Shown here in pieces: positions 1 through 8,038 of a DNA stretch of 64,000 bases. The position numbers and the translations under genes are program-made. The DNA comes from Marinospirillum sp031581385. Its GTDB lineage: Bacteria > Pseudomonadota > Gammaproteobacteria > Pseudomonadales > Halomonadaceae. Within the stretch, counting starts at the first letter, position 1; every line of letters starts with the position of its first letter. The DNA lies in NCBI RefSeq assembly GCF_044810985.1, contig NZ_CP085242.1, positions 124,001-188,000 of the forward strand. Direction: 5' to 3'. The notes under the pieces are model-generated. The model saw nothing but the letters and a program-made list of their open reading frames with translations. It had not been told where the DNA came from and did no database searches.

Positions 1-516
1 GCCACAACCAAAGTCCAGCAGGGTTTGACCTTCCAGTTTCTGAGCATCCAGCCAGCCCAGGCAAAGAGCCGTGGTTGGGTGAGTGCCGGTGCCAAAAGCC
101 AGTCCGGGGTCCAGCAGCAGATTCACGGCATCCGGCTCAGGCGGCTGATGCCAACTGGGTACAACCCAGAGGCGCTGCCCCATTTGCAGTGGTGAAAAGC
201 TGTCCATCCATTCCCTGATCCAGTCCTTTTCTTCCAGAATTTCCAATTGCAGCCTGGGAACCGGTAAGCCGGGAAAGACTTCCTCCCAGCGCGTTTGAAT
301 GCGGCTCTGCATGGCATGAGCATCCTGCTGGCCATCATAAAGGCCGCTTATGCAGGTGGCTTGCCAGAGAGGGGTGGTGCCGCGAATGGGCTCAAAAACC
401 GGATTGTCTTCGGCGTCGGTCAGGGTAATGGCACAGGCACCAGCTTCCAGCAGCCAGTCCTCCAGGGTTTCAGCCTGCTCGGGGCTGACCAGGGTTTTAA
501 TTTGCAGCCAGGACAT
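1..516 (-). CDS. prmA: Ribosomal protein L11 methyltransferase PrmA (5' part only)
   Basis: PrmA trimethylates ribosomal protein L11 using S-adenosylmethionine. About 172 N-terminal residues are present; the rest lies beyond the window edge. The protein starts MSWLQIKTLVSPEQAE. The family block GTGTHPTTALCL and the SAM-binding motif I (LLDFGCG) are at the far end of what can be read. It is the last visible gene of the minus-strand run aroQ-accB-accC-prmA, with an 84-bp gap after accC, an order common in gammaproteobacteria. The start is the ATG at 514-516. Identity is based on the visible motifs and the synteny. Confidence 0.9.
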   Translation of the reverse strand, partial: MSWLQIKTLVSPEQAETLEDWLLEAGACAITLTDAEDNPVFEPIRGTTPLWQATCISGLYDGQQDAHAMQSRIQTRWEEVFPGLPVPRLQLEILEEKDWIREWMDSFSPLQMGQRLWVVPSWHQPPEPDAVNLLLDPGLAFGTGTHPTTALCLGWLDAQKLEGQTLLDFGCG

Positions 517-600
517 CGAAGTGCTTCCTGAAAGGGGTGAGGGCGAAGGGTGTAGACTTGTGGCCATCCCTGGCCGAGGTGTCGAGATGTAAAGCCTTGC

Positions 601-1941
601 CTAGAGGCTGAGCTTTTTCTCCAGGTAGTGAATATTGACACCACCCTCCTGAAAGTGGGTATCCCGAACCAGATCCTTGTGAAGTTCGGTATTGGTTTTG
701 ATGCCTTCAACCAGCAGTTCATCCAGAGCACCGCGCATGCGGGTCAGAGCTGCTTCACGGTCAACACCCCAGGTAATCAGTTTGCCGACCAGAGAGTCAT
801 AGTGAGGCGGAACCGAATAGCCACTGTAAATGTGGGAATCCATGCGCACACCAAGACCGCCCGGAGCATGAAACATGGTGATTTTTCCGGGTGAAGGCAT
901 AAAGGTGCGTGGATCTTCAGCATTGATGCGACATTCAAAGGAATGCCCCATGACCTGAATGTTTTCCTGGCGAAGACGCAAAGGTTCACCTGAAGCGATC
1001 ATCAGCTGTTCCTTGACAATATCCACGCCGGTTACCATTTCCGTCACCGGATGTTCAACCTGCACACGGGTGTTCATTTCAATGAAATAGAAGCGTCCAT
1101 CTTCATAGAGAAATTCAAACGTACCCGCGCCGCGGTAATTGATGGTGTTGCAGGCATCCACACAGGCCTTGAGAACCAGACGGCGAGCTTCTTCATCCAG
1201 ATGGGGGGCCGGTGCCTCTTCAATGACTTTCTGATGGCGGCGCTGCAAAGAACAGTCACGATCATAAAGATGCACGGCATTGCCCTGACCATCGGCCAGT
1301 ACCTGAACTTCGACGTGGCGCGGGTTTTCCAGGAATTTTTCCATGTAAACAGTGCTGTCACCAAAGGCGGAACCGGCTTCATTTTTGGTGACGTGCACGG
1401 CATTGATCAGGGAGCCTTCGGAATGCACCACACGCATACCACGACCACCACCACCGGCGGCCGCCTTGATGATCACCGGCAGGCCGATACGGCGGGCTGT
1501 GGCCAGAATGGCATCGGGGTCGTCAGGCAGAGGTCCGTCTGAACCGGGCACGGTGGGAACGCCGGCTTTTTTCATGGCAGCAATGGCAGAAACCTTGTCA
1601 CCCATCAGGCGAATGGTTTCTGCTTTGGGTCCGATAAAGACAAAACCCGAGCGTTCAACCTGTTCAGCAAAGTCTGCATTTTCAGCCAGAAAGCCATAGC
1701 CGGGATGAATGGCTGTGGCATCGGTCACTTCACAGGCTGCGATCAGCGCAGGAATGTTCAAATAGGATTGGGCAGAAGGTGCCGGGCCAATACACACGGC
1801 TTCATCAGCCAGACGCACATGCATCAGGTCGCGATCGGCTTTGGAGTGTACGGCAACCGTTTTAATGCCCAACTCACGGCAGGCACGTAATATCCGCAGG
1901 GCGATTTCACCGCGGTTGGCGATTACAACTTTTTCAAGCAT
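601..1941 (-). CDS. accC: Acetyl-CoA carboxylase, biotin carboxylase subunit
   Basis: AccC carboxylates the biotin carried on AccB with ATP and bicarbonate, the first half-reaction of fatty-acid synthesis. The 446 residues match the usual length of about 450. The N-terminus MLEKVVIANRGEIALRILRA is the classic biotin carboxylase start. The glycine-rich ATP-grasp loop KAAAGGGGRGMR is near residue 160, and EMNTRVQVEHPVTE, carrying metal and catalytic residues, is near 290. It lies 66 bp downstream of accB and upstream of prmA, and is probably co-transcribed with both. No anomalies seen. Confidence 0.97.
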   Translation of the reverse strand: MLEKVVIANRGEIALRILRACRELGIKTVAVHSKADRDLMHVRLADEAVCIGPAPSAQSYLNIPALIAACEVTDATAIHPGYGFLAENADFAEQVERSGFVFIGPKAETIRLMGDKVSAIAAMKKAGVPTVPGSDGPLPDDPDAILATARRIGLPVIIKAAAGGGGRGMRVVHSEGSLINAVHVTKNEAGSAFGDSTVYMEKFLENPRHVEVQVLADGQGNAVHLYDRDCSLQRRHQKVIEEAPAPHLDEEARRLVLKACVDACNTINYRGAGTFEFLYEDGRFYFIEMNTRVQVEHPVTEMVTGVDIVKEQLMIASGEPLRLRQENIQVMGHSFECRINAEDPRTFMPSPGKITMFHAPGGLGVRMDSHIYSGYSVPPHYDSLVGKLITWGVDREAALTRMRGALDELLVEGIKTNTELHKDLVRDTHFQEGGVNIHYLEKKLSL

Positions 1942-2007
1942 TCTTGTCCCTCATGGCGATGCCCAGGCACCGCAGCGTTAAATGGATGGCCCAGAAGTAA
2001 AGAGGGG

Positions 2008-2463
2008 TTAGACCAATACCACCAGGGGCTGGTCAAATTCAACCGGCTGACCGTCTTCCAGCAGAATGGCTTCAACAACACCATCCTTGTCCGCTTCAAT
2101 CTGGTTCATCATTTTCATGGCTTCAACAATGCAGATGGTGTCGCCTTTTTTAACCGCACTGCCGACTTCAACAAAGGCATTGGCACCCGGGGCCGGTGAA
2201 CGATAAAAAGTACCGACCATGGGTGATTTGACCTGATGGCCGGAGGCAACAGCTGGCTGGCTTTCGGTAGCTGCTTCTGGTGTCGGGGCGGCCGGAGCGG
2301 CAATCGGTGCAGGCTGGGCATAATTTTGATAAACCGGCTGGGCTGCAGCACCTGTTGGATGACGGCTGATGCGCACGGCTTCTTCGCCTTCCTGAATTTC
2401 GATTTCGCTGATGTTGGATTCTTCCAGCAGTTCAATCAGTTTTTTTACTTTACGGATATCCAT
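2008..2463 (-). CDS. accB: Acetyl-CoA carboxylase biotin carboxyl carrier protein (BCCP)
   Basis: AccB carries the biotin that shuttles carboxylate from biotin carboxylase to the carboxyltransferase. It has 151 residues starting MDIRKVKKLIELLEESNI, the standard BCCP N-terminus; an in-frame extension upstream of this ATG does not look like BCCP and was left out. An Ala/Pro-rich linker spans about residues 45-75. The C-terminal biotinyl domain carries VEAMKMMNQIEADKDG, whose central lysine is the biotinylation site. It sits 38 bp after aroQ and just before accC. Confidence 0.96.
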   Translation of the reverse strand: MDIRKVKKLIELLEESNISEIEIQEGEEAVRISRHPTGAAAQPVYQNYAQPAPIAAPAAPTPEAATESQPAVASGHQVKSPMVGTFYRSPAPGANAFVEVGSAVKKGDTICIVEAMKMMNQIEADKDGVVEAILLEDGQPVEFDQPLVVLV

Positions 2464-2501
2464 AAGAGTTTCCCAGTTATCAAGGTTGTAAGGAGTTGGT
2501 T

Positions 2502-2957
2502 TTAGCCAGCTGAACTCGTTGCTTGCAATTGTTGGTGAGCAGCGAGCAGGGCCAGCTGATAGCCCTGTGTGCCCAGGCCGCAAATAACGCCCTGAGCCAA
2601 ATCAGAAAAATAGGAGTGTTTACGGAAAGGTTCCCGCGCATGAACATTGGACAGATGAATTTCAATAAATGGCAGAGCCACACCGGCCAGGGCATCACGC
2701 AGAGCCACACTGGTATGGGTGAAAGCCGCCGGGTTGATCAGGATGTAGTGGGTTCCATCCTTGAAGGCCTGGTGGATTTTTTCAATTAACTGGTGTTCAG
2801 CATTGCTTTGATAGCAGTCCAGTTGGTGACCCAGGCGACCCGCTTCAGAGATCAGCTCATCGTGCAGTGTATCCAACCGGGTGGACCCATAGATGTGTGG
2901 CTCACGTTGGCCGAGAAGGTTTAGGTTCGGCCCTTGTAACAATAAAATTCGTGCCAT
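2502..2957 (-). CDS. aroQ: Type II 3-dehydroquinate dehydratase
   Basis: AroQ converts 3-dehydroquinate to 3-dehydroshikimate in the shikimate pathway. The 151 residues agree with the type II family. Visible motifs are GPNLNLLGQREPHIYG at the N-terminus, with the mobile-loop arginine and tyrosine, then INPAAFTHTSVALRDA and EIHLSNVHAREPFRKHS, which carry substrate-binding asparagine, histidine and arginine residues. It is the first gene of the aroQ-accB-accC-prmA run, a linkage frequent in proteobacteria. The 241 bp upstream, to the dsbD stop, should hold the operon promoter; no clear terminator for dsbD was recognised there. Confidence 0.96.
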   Translation of the reverse strand: MARILLLQGPNLNLLGQREPHIYGSTRLDTLHDELISEAGRLGHQLDCYQSNAEHQLIEKIHQAFKDGTHYILINPAAFTHTSVALRDALAGVALPFIEIHLSNVHAREPFRKHSYFSDLAQGVICGLGTQGYQLALLAAHQQLQATSSAG

Positions 2958-3198
2958 GGAAAAGAATCATCACCCGTTGAACGTTAGTAAGCGAAATGCC
3001 ATGAAAACATGAAAAAATGCAGCGAAAAGTGAACCAGAGGACTAAAAAGCCCTGTTTTCAGGATGCACCTACTCAATTAGTGGTGAAGTTTGCCTAAAGT
3101 GGAACTTCTTGTCCAGTTCTGGACTGTTTAACTTTGTTTTTTTGTACTTAAACGCATGTTTGATACTTTTGCAGACACTTGACCGTTTTTGCAAGATT

Positions 3199-5100
3199 CT
3201 ATAAGGCCTGCTGGAAGGCCTGCAGATGGCGGCTTAATTCCTGGGCATCCATCTCGCCCTGGATGCGCCAGTCGCGCCACTCCTTGCCCTGATCAAAAAA
3301 CATAAAGGTGGGAGGGCCAAACAGCTGCTGGTCGTTCATCCACGCGCGGGTTTCTGCAGGAATTTTTGTCAAATCAAACTTGATGCGGTTGATGTCCTGC
3401 ATGGCAGCCTGGACATCCGGGTGGGGAAACACGCGGTTTTCCATGACTTTGCAGGAAATACACCAGTCGGCATAGAGGTCAACCATGACGGGTTGCTGCG
3501 AGGTGTTGATGATTTGTTGAAGCTCATTCAGATCGGTGATGAGGGGTGGGGGGGTGAGTTCTTGTTGGACTTCACTCTGACCGATACCGGCAAGAGGTTG
3601 CAGGGGGTTGTTGTTGCCAGCCAAAGCTCCGACCAGCAAGCTGCCACCATAAATAATCAGAGCCAGGCCCAGAGTCAGGCGCAGCTTTTGCAAATGGCCC
3701 GCCACCCGAAAATTCAGGCCGCCGATGAATACGCCCACACCCAGAGCCAACAGCCCCCAGATGGCCAGAACCGCTGCGGCAGGCAGAAGGCGCTCGACCA
3801 GCCAGATGGCCACGATCAACAGCATGAGACCAAAGAAGGTTTTGACCTGATTCATCCAGATTCCGGCCCTGGGCAACCAGCGGGCACCAAAAGTACCGGC
3901 AATAATCAGGGGTAGACCCATGCCCAGACCCATGGCCAGCAAAGCCCAGGCTCCAGTCAAGGCATCTTCGGTGGTGGCAATGAATACCAGGGCACCGGCC
4001 AGAGGAGCGCTCATACAGGGGGAAACAACCAGCGTGGACAAAGCTCCCATGCTGGCAACACTGAACAGGGTGCTGCCTTTGGGTTGTTGCAGGGCTTGCA
4101 GGCGACTGTCCAGCCAGCCGGGCAGGCGCAATTCCCAGACACCGAACATGGCCAGGGCAAGCAGTACAAACAACAGCGCAAAAGGAATCAGCAGCCAGGG
4201 TGATTGCAAGGCCGCCTGGATATTCAGTCCGGCACCAAACAGCCCCATCAAAGCCCCGATTAAGGCGTAGGTAAGCGCCATGCCCAGCACATAAGCCAGG
4301 GAGAGAACAAAGCCCCGCAATCTGCTGCTGGATTTGGGGTGCTCGCCCTTGCCAATGATGATGGCGCTGAGAATCGGCAACATGGGCAGAACGCAGGGAG
4401 TGAAGGTCAGCCCCAGACCTGCCACAAAGAAAAGACCCAGAATCAGCCAGAAGTGCCCGGAGCTAAGTACCTCAGCCAAGCGACTGCTGCTGGTGGCCGG
4501 AGCTGCCTGGCTCTGGCTGTCGGGAGGGGTTGATGCTGTTGTGAGATTCTGTGCTGTCAGTTGTTGCGGGGGTTGTGCAGTGTCCAGGTCGGTAAGATCC
4601 ACTTGCAGTTGGCTGCGCTGAGGGGGATAACAAAGACCCGCATCGGCACAGCCCTGGTAGCGCAAATTCACGGTCAGGGTGTCGGTCTGTTGTTCGCCAC
4701 TGAGTTGGGCGGCCATCAGGGCCGTGTCGTAATAAACCTCGGTAACGCCAAAATACTCATCTTCATTGGTGATGGTGGATGAAAAATCAACCTGCTCGAT
4801 CTTCAGGTTCTGGTCATTCTCCAGAGAGATTTCCAACTGATCACGGTAAAGGTAATAGCCCTCGGCAATATCCCAGCGTATAAAAACCTGGCTGCCTTCC
4901 ACCCAGACATCGCTTTGAAAGGCTTGTTCGGGTGATAGAAAGTCCTCTTTGCCCGAGGAGTCGCTGAACCAGGAGCCAAAACGCTCGCTGCCCTTTTCAA
5001 AAAGGCTGCCTGCGTGAACGGAAGAAAAACCTAGGGTAAGTACCAGTAAGCTGGCAATCAGGAAAGTCAGGCGCTGGGCTGTGTTCAGTATTGACGTCAT
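3199..5100 (-). CDS. dsbD: Thiol:disulfide interchange protein DsbD
   Basis: DsbD passes electrons from cytoplasmic thioredoxin across the inner membrane to periplasmic DsbC- and DsbG-type partners. Three modules are seen: a signal peptide (MTSILNTAQR followed by a hydrophobic stretch) with an N-terminal periplasmic domain holding the redox motif CADAGLCYPP; a multi-span membrane domain with cysteines in FTPCVLPM and VSPCMSAP; and a C-terminal thioredoxin-like domain with ADWCISCK. Length is 633 residues. An in-frame ATG six codons upstream (5118) is also possible; the chosen ATG gives a more typical signal peptide, and neither has a strong ribosome binding site. Confidence 0.93.
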   Translation of the reverse strand: MTSILNTAQRLTFLIASLLVLTLGFSSVHAGSLFEKGSERFGSWFSDSSGKEDFLSPEQAFQSDVWVEGSQVFIRWDIAEGYYLYRDQLEISLENDQNLKIEQVDFSSTITNEDEYFGVTEVYYDTALMAAQLSGEQQTDTLTVNLRYQGCADAGLCYPPQRSQLQVDLTDLDTAQPPQQLTAQNLTTASTPPDSQSQAAPATSSSRLAEVLSSGHFWLILGLFFVAGLGLTFTPCVLPMLPILSAIIIGKGEHPKSSSRLRGFVLSLAYVLGMALTYALIGALMGLFGAGLNIQAALQSPWLLIPFALLFVLLALAMFGVWELRLPGWLDSRLQALQQPKGSTLFSVASMGALSTLVVSPCMSAPLAGALVFIATTEDALTGAWALLAMGLGMGLPLIIAGTFGARWLPRAGIWMNQVKTFFGLMLLIVAIWLVERLLPAAAVLAIWGLLALGVGVFIGGLNFRVAGHLQKLRLTLGLALIIYGGSLLVGALAGNNNPLQPLAGIGQSEVQQELTPPPLITDLNELQQIINTSQQPVMVDLYADWCISCKVMENRVFPHPDVQAAMQDINRIKFDLTKIPAETRAWMNDQQLFGPPTFMFFDQGKEWRDWRIQGEMDAQELSRHLQAFQQAL

Positions 5101-5183
5101 GCAGGCATCCAATGTCATGAAAACGAAAATAATAGACCTGCGAAGGGGCAGAGGGTTCCAAAGGGAAATGGAGAAGGGAAAAC

Positions 5184-5260
5184 TGGTGGCTATGCCCTGA
5201 TTTGAACAGGGGACCCCATCATTATGAGTGATGTGCTCTAACCAGCTGAGCTACATAGCC
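5184..5260 (-). tRNA. tRNA-Met (CAT), elongator type
   Basis: Read on the minus strand, the 77 nt fold into a full cloverleaf. The acceptor pairs GGCTATG with CATAGCC, the D arm is GCTC/GAGC, the anticodon stem CATCA/TGATG encloses CTCATAA (anticodon CAT), and the T arm is CCCTG/CAGGG with TTCAAAT. The terminal CCA is encoded. Sequence and stem pairing resemble the E. coli elongator tRNA-Met rather than the initiator. It follows ychF, as in pseudomonads. Confidence 0.97.
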
Positions 5261-5287
5261 ACACAAGCCGCGCAATATTAAGCAGCA

Positions 5288-5313
5288 GGCTGGAAGCTGT
5301 CAAGCTTCCAGCC
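5288..5313 (-). terminator. Hairpin after ychF, weak terminator candidate
   Basis: A perfect 10-bp inverted repeat (GGCTGGAAGC, 6-nt loop, GCTTCCAGCC) lies 12 bp after the ychF stop. On the minus strand it is followed by TGCTGCTTAATA rather than a clean T run, so it may act as a weak terminator or as an RNA-processing or stability hairpin ahead of tRNA-Met. Confidence 0.5.
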
Positions 5314-5325
5314 TTGGATCACTGC

Positions 5326-6420
5326 TTAAACATTAAAGCGATAGTGCATGACATCACCATCCTTGATGATGTAGTCCTTGCCTTCCAGACGCCATTTGCC
5401 CGCTTCCTTGGCACCCTGTTCGCCCTTGCCTGCAACGAAATCCTCGTAGGCCACGACTTCCGCGCGGATAAAGCCCTTCTGAAAATCGGTATGGATCACA
5501 CCGGCCCCTTCAGGTGCGGTGGCTCCTTTTTTCACCGTCCAGGCGCGCACTTCTTTAACACCAGCGGTGAAGTAGGTTTGCAGGCCCAGGAGTTCATAAC
5601 CGGCCCGGATCACACGGTTCAGGCCGGGTTCATCCAGCCCCATGGTTTCCAGGAACATGGCTTTTTCTTCGGGGTCATCCAGTTCGGCAATTTCCGCTTC
5701 TATCTTGTTGCAGACGGGCACCACCAAAGCATTTTCTTCTTCGGCAATTTTGCGCACCACCTCCAGATGAGGGTTGTTTTCAAAACCCTCTTCACTGACA
5801 TTGGCGATGTACATGGTGGGTTTGAGAGTCAAAAAACCATAGCTTTTCACCAGCTGCTTTTCTTCATCGGAAAGGCCGAAACTGCGCAGGGGCTTGCCTT
5901 CTTCCAGGTGGGGCTGGATTTTTTCCAGAATGGCCTTCTGGGCAATGGCCTCTTTGTCGCCGCCCTTGGCCAGGCGCACCAGTTTCTGGATGCCTTTTTC
6001 CACAGAATCCAGGTCAGCCAGAGCCAGTTCCATATTGATGATTTCAATATCATTGGCGGGGTCGACCTGATTGGCGACATGGATGACATTATCATCTTCA
6101 AAACAACGCACTACATGAGCAATGGCCTGGGTTTCACGAATATTGGCCAGGAACTTGTTACCCAGACCTTCACCCTTGGAGGCTCCAGCCACCAGACCGG
6201 CAATATCCACAAACTCCATGGTCGTGGGCAGTACCCGCTCCGGTTTGACTATCTCCGCCAGCACATCCAGGCGCGGATCCGGCATGGGGACGATGCCGGT
6301 ATTGGGTTCAATGGTACAGAAGGGGAAGTTTTCTGCATCAATACCTGACTGGGTCAAGGCGTTGAAAAGTGTCGATTTGCCGACATTGGGAAGGCCGACG
6401 ATGCCGCAATTAAAACCCAT
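5326..6420 (-). CDS. ychF: Redox-regulated ATPase YchF (Obg-family)
   Basis: YchF is a conserved Obg-related P-loop protein that binds ATP in preference to GTP, associates with ribosomes and is linked to oxidative-stress response. The 364 residues start MGFNCGIVGLPNVGKST, which contains the P-loop; an upstream in-frame extension was discarded because it lacks family sequence. The G3-like segment FVDIAGLVAGASKGEGLGNK and the C-terminal TGS domain (HTDFQKGFIRAEV) are present. It lies downstream of pth, separated from it by a 143-bp MITE-like element. Function is from family knowledge. Confidence 0.96.
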   Translation of the reverse strand: MGFNCGIVGLPNVGKSTLFNALTQSGIDAENFPFCTIEPNTGIVPMPDPRLDVLAEIVKPERVLPTTMEFVDIAGLVAGASKGEGLGNKFLANIRETQAIAHVVRCFEDDNVIHVANQVDPANDIEIINMELALADLDSVEKGIQKLVRLAKGGDKEAIAQKAILEKIQPHLEEGKPLRSFGLSDEEKQLVKSYGFLTLKPTMYIANVSEEGFENNPHLEVVRKIAEEENALVVPVCNKIEAEIAELDDPEEKAMFLETMGLDEPGLNRVIRAGYELLGLQTYFTAGVKEVRAWTVKKGATAPEGAGVIHTDFQKGFIRAEVVAYEDFVAGKGEQGAKEAGKWRLEGKDYIIKDGDVMHYRFNV

Positions 6421-6466
6421 AATCTTGTGTCCTGTTTTAAGGTGGATAGCTTTTTTCAATATTCAA

Positions 6467-6609
6467 GGAAGCCTCTGATTAACGTCATGAGCGCAGGTCA
6501 GGCAAGGCAAAATTGATCGAAATAGCGGAATTTACAAGCGAGTAAATGAGCATTTTGAGAGCAATTTTAACGCAGCATCACCAAGCGCAGTAGTTAATAA
6601 GAGGTTTCT
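6467..6609. mobile_element. MITE-like element with terminal inverted repeats
   Basis: A non-coding segment of about 143 bp is bounded by imperfect 17-bp inverted repeats. The left end is GGAAGCCTCTGATTAAC. The right end, reverse-complemented, is AGAAACCTCTTATTAAC, which differs at 3 positions. It fills the gap between ychF and pth, and its right end touches the pth stop codon. No transposase is encoded. The CCTCTGATTAA-type ends resemble small IS5-type MITEs known from marine gammaproteobacteria, which is inference from memory. No clear target-site duplication was identified. Confidence 0.55.
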
Positions 6610-7196
6610 TATTCTGCTTTGAAACTGTGTAGTCTATTCATGGCCTGGGTGTGGTCGCCACTGAAGATCAGTTCCAGGTGGCGCAGTGTTTCGTCCAGGG
6701 CCGCTTCAATTCTGATCTGGTCATCGGGAGAGGGTTTGCCCAGTACATAGTTAGTGACCTGGCTGGCACTGCCTGGGTGGCCGATGCCAATCCGTAAACG
6801 ATAAAAATCCCGACTGTTGCCCAGAGCGCTTATGGTATCACGCAGACCATTGTGTCCACCGTGTCCACCGCCTTTTTTCAGACGAACCACCCCAGGGTTC
6901 AGATCCAGCTCATCGTGGGCGACCAGGATCTGCTCGGGTGCCAGTTTGTAAAAGTTGGCCAGAGCGCCAATGGCTTGACCGCTGCGATTCATATAGGTGG
7001 TGGGGATGAGCAGATGAACTTTCTGGCTGCCCAGCATGGCCTGGGCATGCAGCCCGAAAAATTTGCTGGCTTTGAGAGGGGCCTGAAGACGTTCAGCCAG
7101 GGCGGCAACCAACCAGGCACCGGCATTATGACGAGTTGCTGCATATTCTTGACCGGGGTTGCCCAGTCCAACCAGGAGTTGAATACCTGTGCTCAT
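6609..7196 (-). CDS. pth: Peptidyl-tRNA hydrolase
   Basis: Pth cleaves peptidyl-tRNA released from stalled ribosomes so the tRNA can be reused. The 195 residues begin MSTGIQLLVGLGNPGQEY. Family motifs are RHNAGAWLV (catalytic histidine), PTTYMNRSGQAIG, LVAHDELDLNPG (catalytic aspartate) and KKGGGHGGHNGLRD. A GTG three codons upstream is less likely than the ATG at 7196, which has GAGTG a few bases ahead of it. The stop codon touches the MITE-like element. Upstream is rplY, as in pseudomonads. Confidence 0.96.
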   Translation of the reverse strand: MSTGIQLLVGLGNPGQEYAATRHNAGAWLVAALAERLQAPLKASKFFGLHAQAMLGSQKVHLLIPTTYMNRSGQAIGALANFYKLAPEQILVAHDELDLNPGVVRLKKGGGHGGHNGLRDTISALGNSRDFYRLRIGIGHPGSASQVTNYVLGKPSPDDQIRIEAALDETLRHLELIFSGDHTQAMNRLHSFKAE

Positions 7197-7252
7197 TGAA
7201 TTCACTCAATCAAAAAGTCGGGGAAGGCGCTGGGGGCAAAGGCCCAGATGCG

Positions 7253-7285
7253 AAAAACCCAGGAAGCCCCGAAGGGCTCCCTGGG
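7253..7285 (-). terminator. Rho-independent terminator after rplY
   Basis: On the minus strand a stable 12-bp hairpin (CCCAGGGAGCCC, TTCG tetraloop, GGGCTTCCTGGG) is followed by TTTTT. It lies about 25 bp after the rplY stop and before pth, so prs-rplY may be transcribed partly apart from pth. Confidence 0.85.
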
Positions 7286-7310
7286 CTGAAGGAGCAAAAA
7301 AGCCGGATGC

Positions 7311-7937
7311 TTATTCAGCGGCTTCTTCACCACCCTCTTCATCTTCTTCGTCCTTGCCGCCTTTCTTGGCATGAACACTGACAACACCAGTATCACCGCC
7401 ATGAGTCAGGGCAGTAATGGTGACGCCTTCTGGCAGCTCCAGGTCAGACAGGTGGATGGTGTGACCCACTTCCAGTTTGCTGACATCAATGTCCAGAGAC
7501 TGAGGCAGGTTCTGAGGCAGAGCACTGACTTCAACCTCATTCAGCAGATGCTGGATTTTGCCGCCCTGCTGCTTAACACCCACACAAACGTCTTCATTCT
7601 GGAAGTGCAGAGGCACCAGAACGGTTACGGCGTGAGTGGAGTCAACACGCTGAAAGTCGACGTGCACGACCAGCGGCTTGAAAGGGTGGCGCTGCATGTC
7701 TTTCAGGATAACCTGCTGCTTTTTGCCATCAATATCCAGGTTCAGGATGGAAGTGTAAATCGCTTCTTCAGTTTCCAGAACACGGTAGAACTCACGCTGT
7801 TCTACAGCGATGGGCATAGGCTTGTCTTCACCGCCGTAAACGATGGCGGGGATGTACTGCTTCTCGCGACGCAGGCGGCGGCTCGCACTCGTACCCAGGT
7901 CGTTGCGTGCAGTAGCTTTAAAATCAAATTGTGTCAT
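7311..7937 (-). CDS. rplY: 50S ribosomal protein L25/general stress protein Ctc
   Basis: This protein binds 5S rRNA in the large ribosomal subunit. It has 208 residues from MTQFDFKATARNDLG, the long (Ctc/TL5) form: an N-terminal 5S-binding domain with ASRRLRREKQYIPAIVYGG and a C-terminal TL5-type beta domain. It ends in an acidic tail (EEDEEGGEEAAE). The reading frame runs 24 codons further upstream into an implausible sequence, so the conserved ATG was chosen. It lies between prs and pth, the usual order. Confidence 0.95.
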   Translation of the reverse strand: MTQFDFKATARNDLGTSASRRLRREKQYIPAIVYGGEDKPMPIAVEQREFYRVLETEEAIYTSILNLDIDGKKQQVILKDMQRHPFKPLVVHVDFQRVDSTHAVTVLVPLHFQNEDVCVGVKQQGGKIQHLLNEVEVSALPQNLPQSLDIDVSKLEVGHTIHLSDLELPEGVTITALTHGGDTGVVSVHAKKGGKDEEDEEGGEEAAE

Positions 7938-7972
7938 TTTATTTGTCCTCATGGACGGTTTAGCTAAAAGTA

Positions 7973-8006
7973 AACACCGGGGCCCGCGACCAGGCAGTCC
8001 GGTGTT
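7973..8006 (-). terminator. Hairpin between prs and rplY
   Basis: Arms of 8 bp (AACACCGG/CCGGTGTT) with an 18-nt loop lie between prs and rplY. On the minus strand the second arm is followed by TACTTTT. It could be a weak terminator or attenuator; the large loop and short T run keep confidence low. Confidence 0.35.
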
Positions 8007-8038
8007 CATCGGATTCCCCGAAGGGAGACGTTACCCGT

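Noticed and set aside
5314..6348. 344-codon plus-strand frame opposite ychF
   Set aside because: It is a Phe/His-rich shadow of ychF, which has an intact P-loop and TGS domain.
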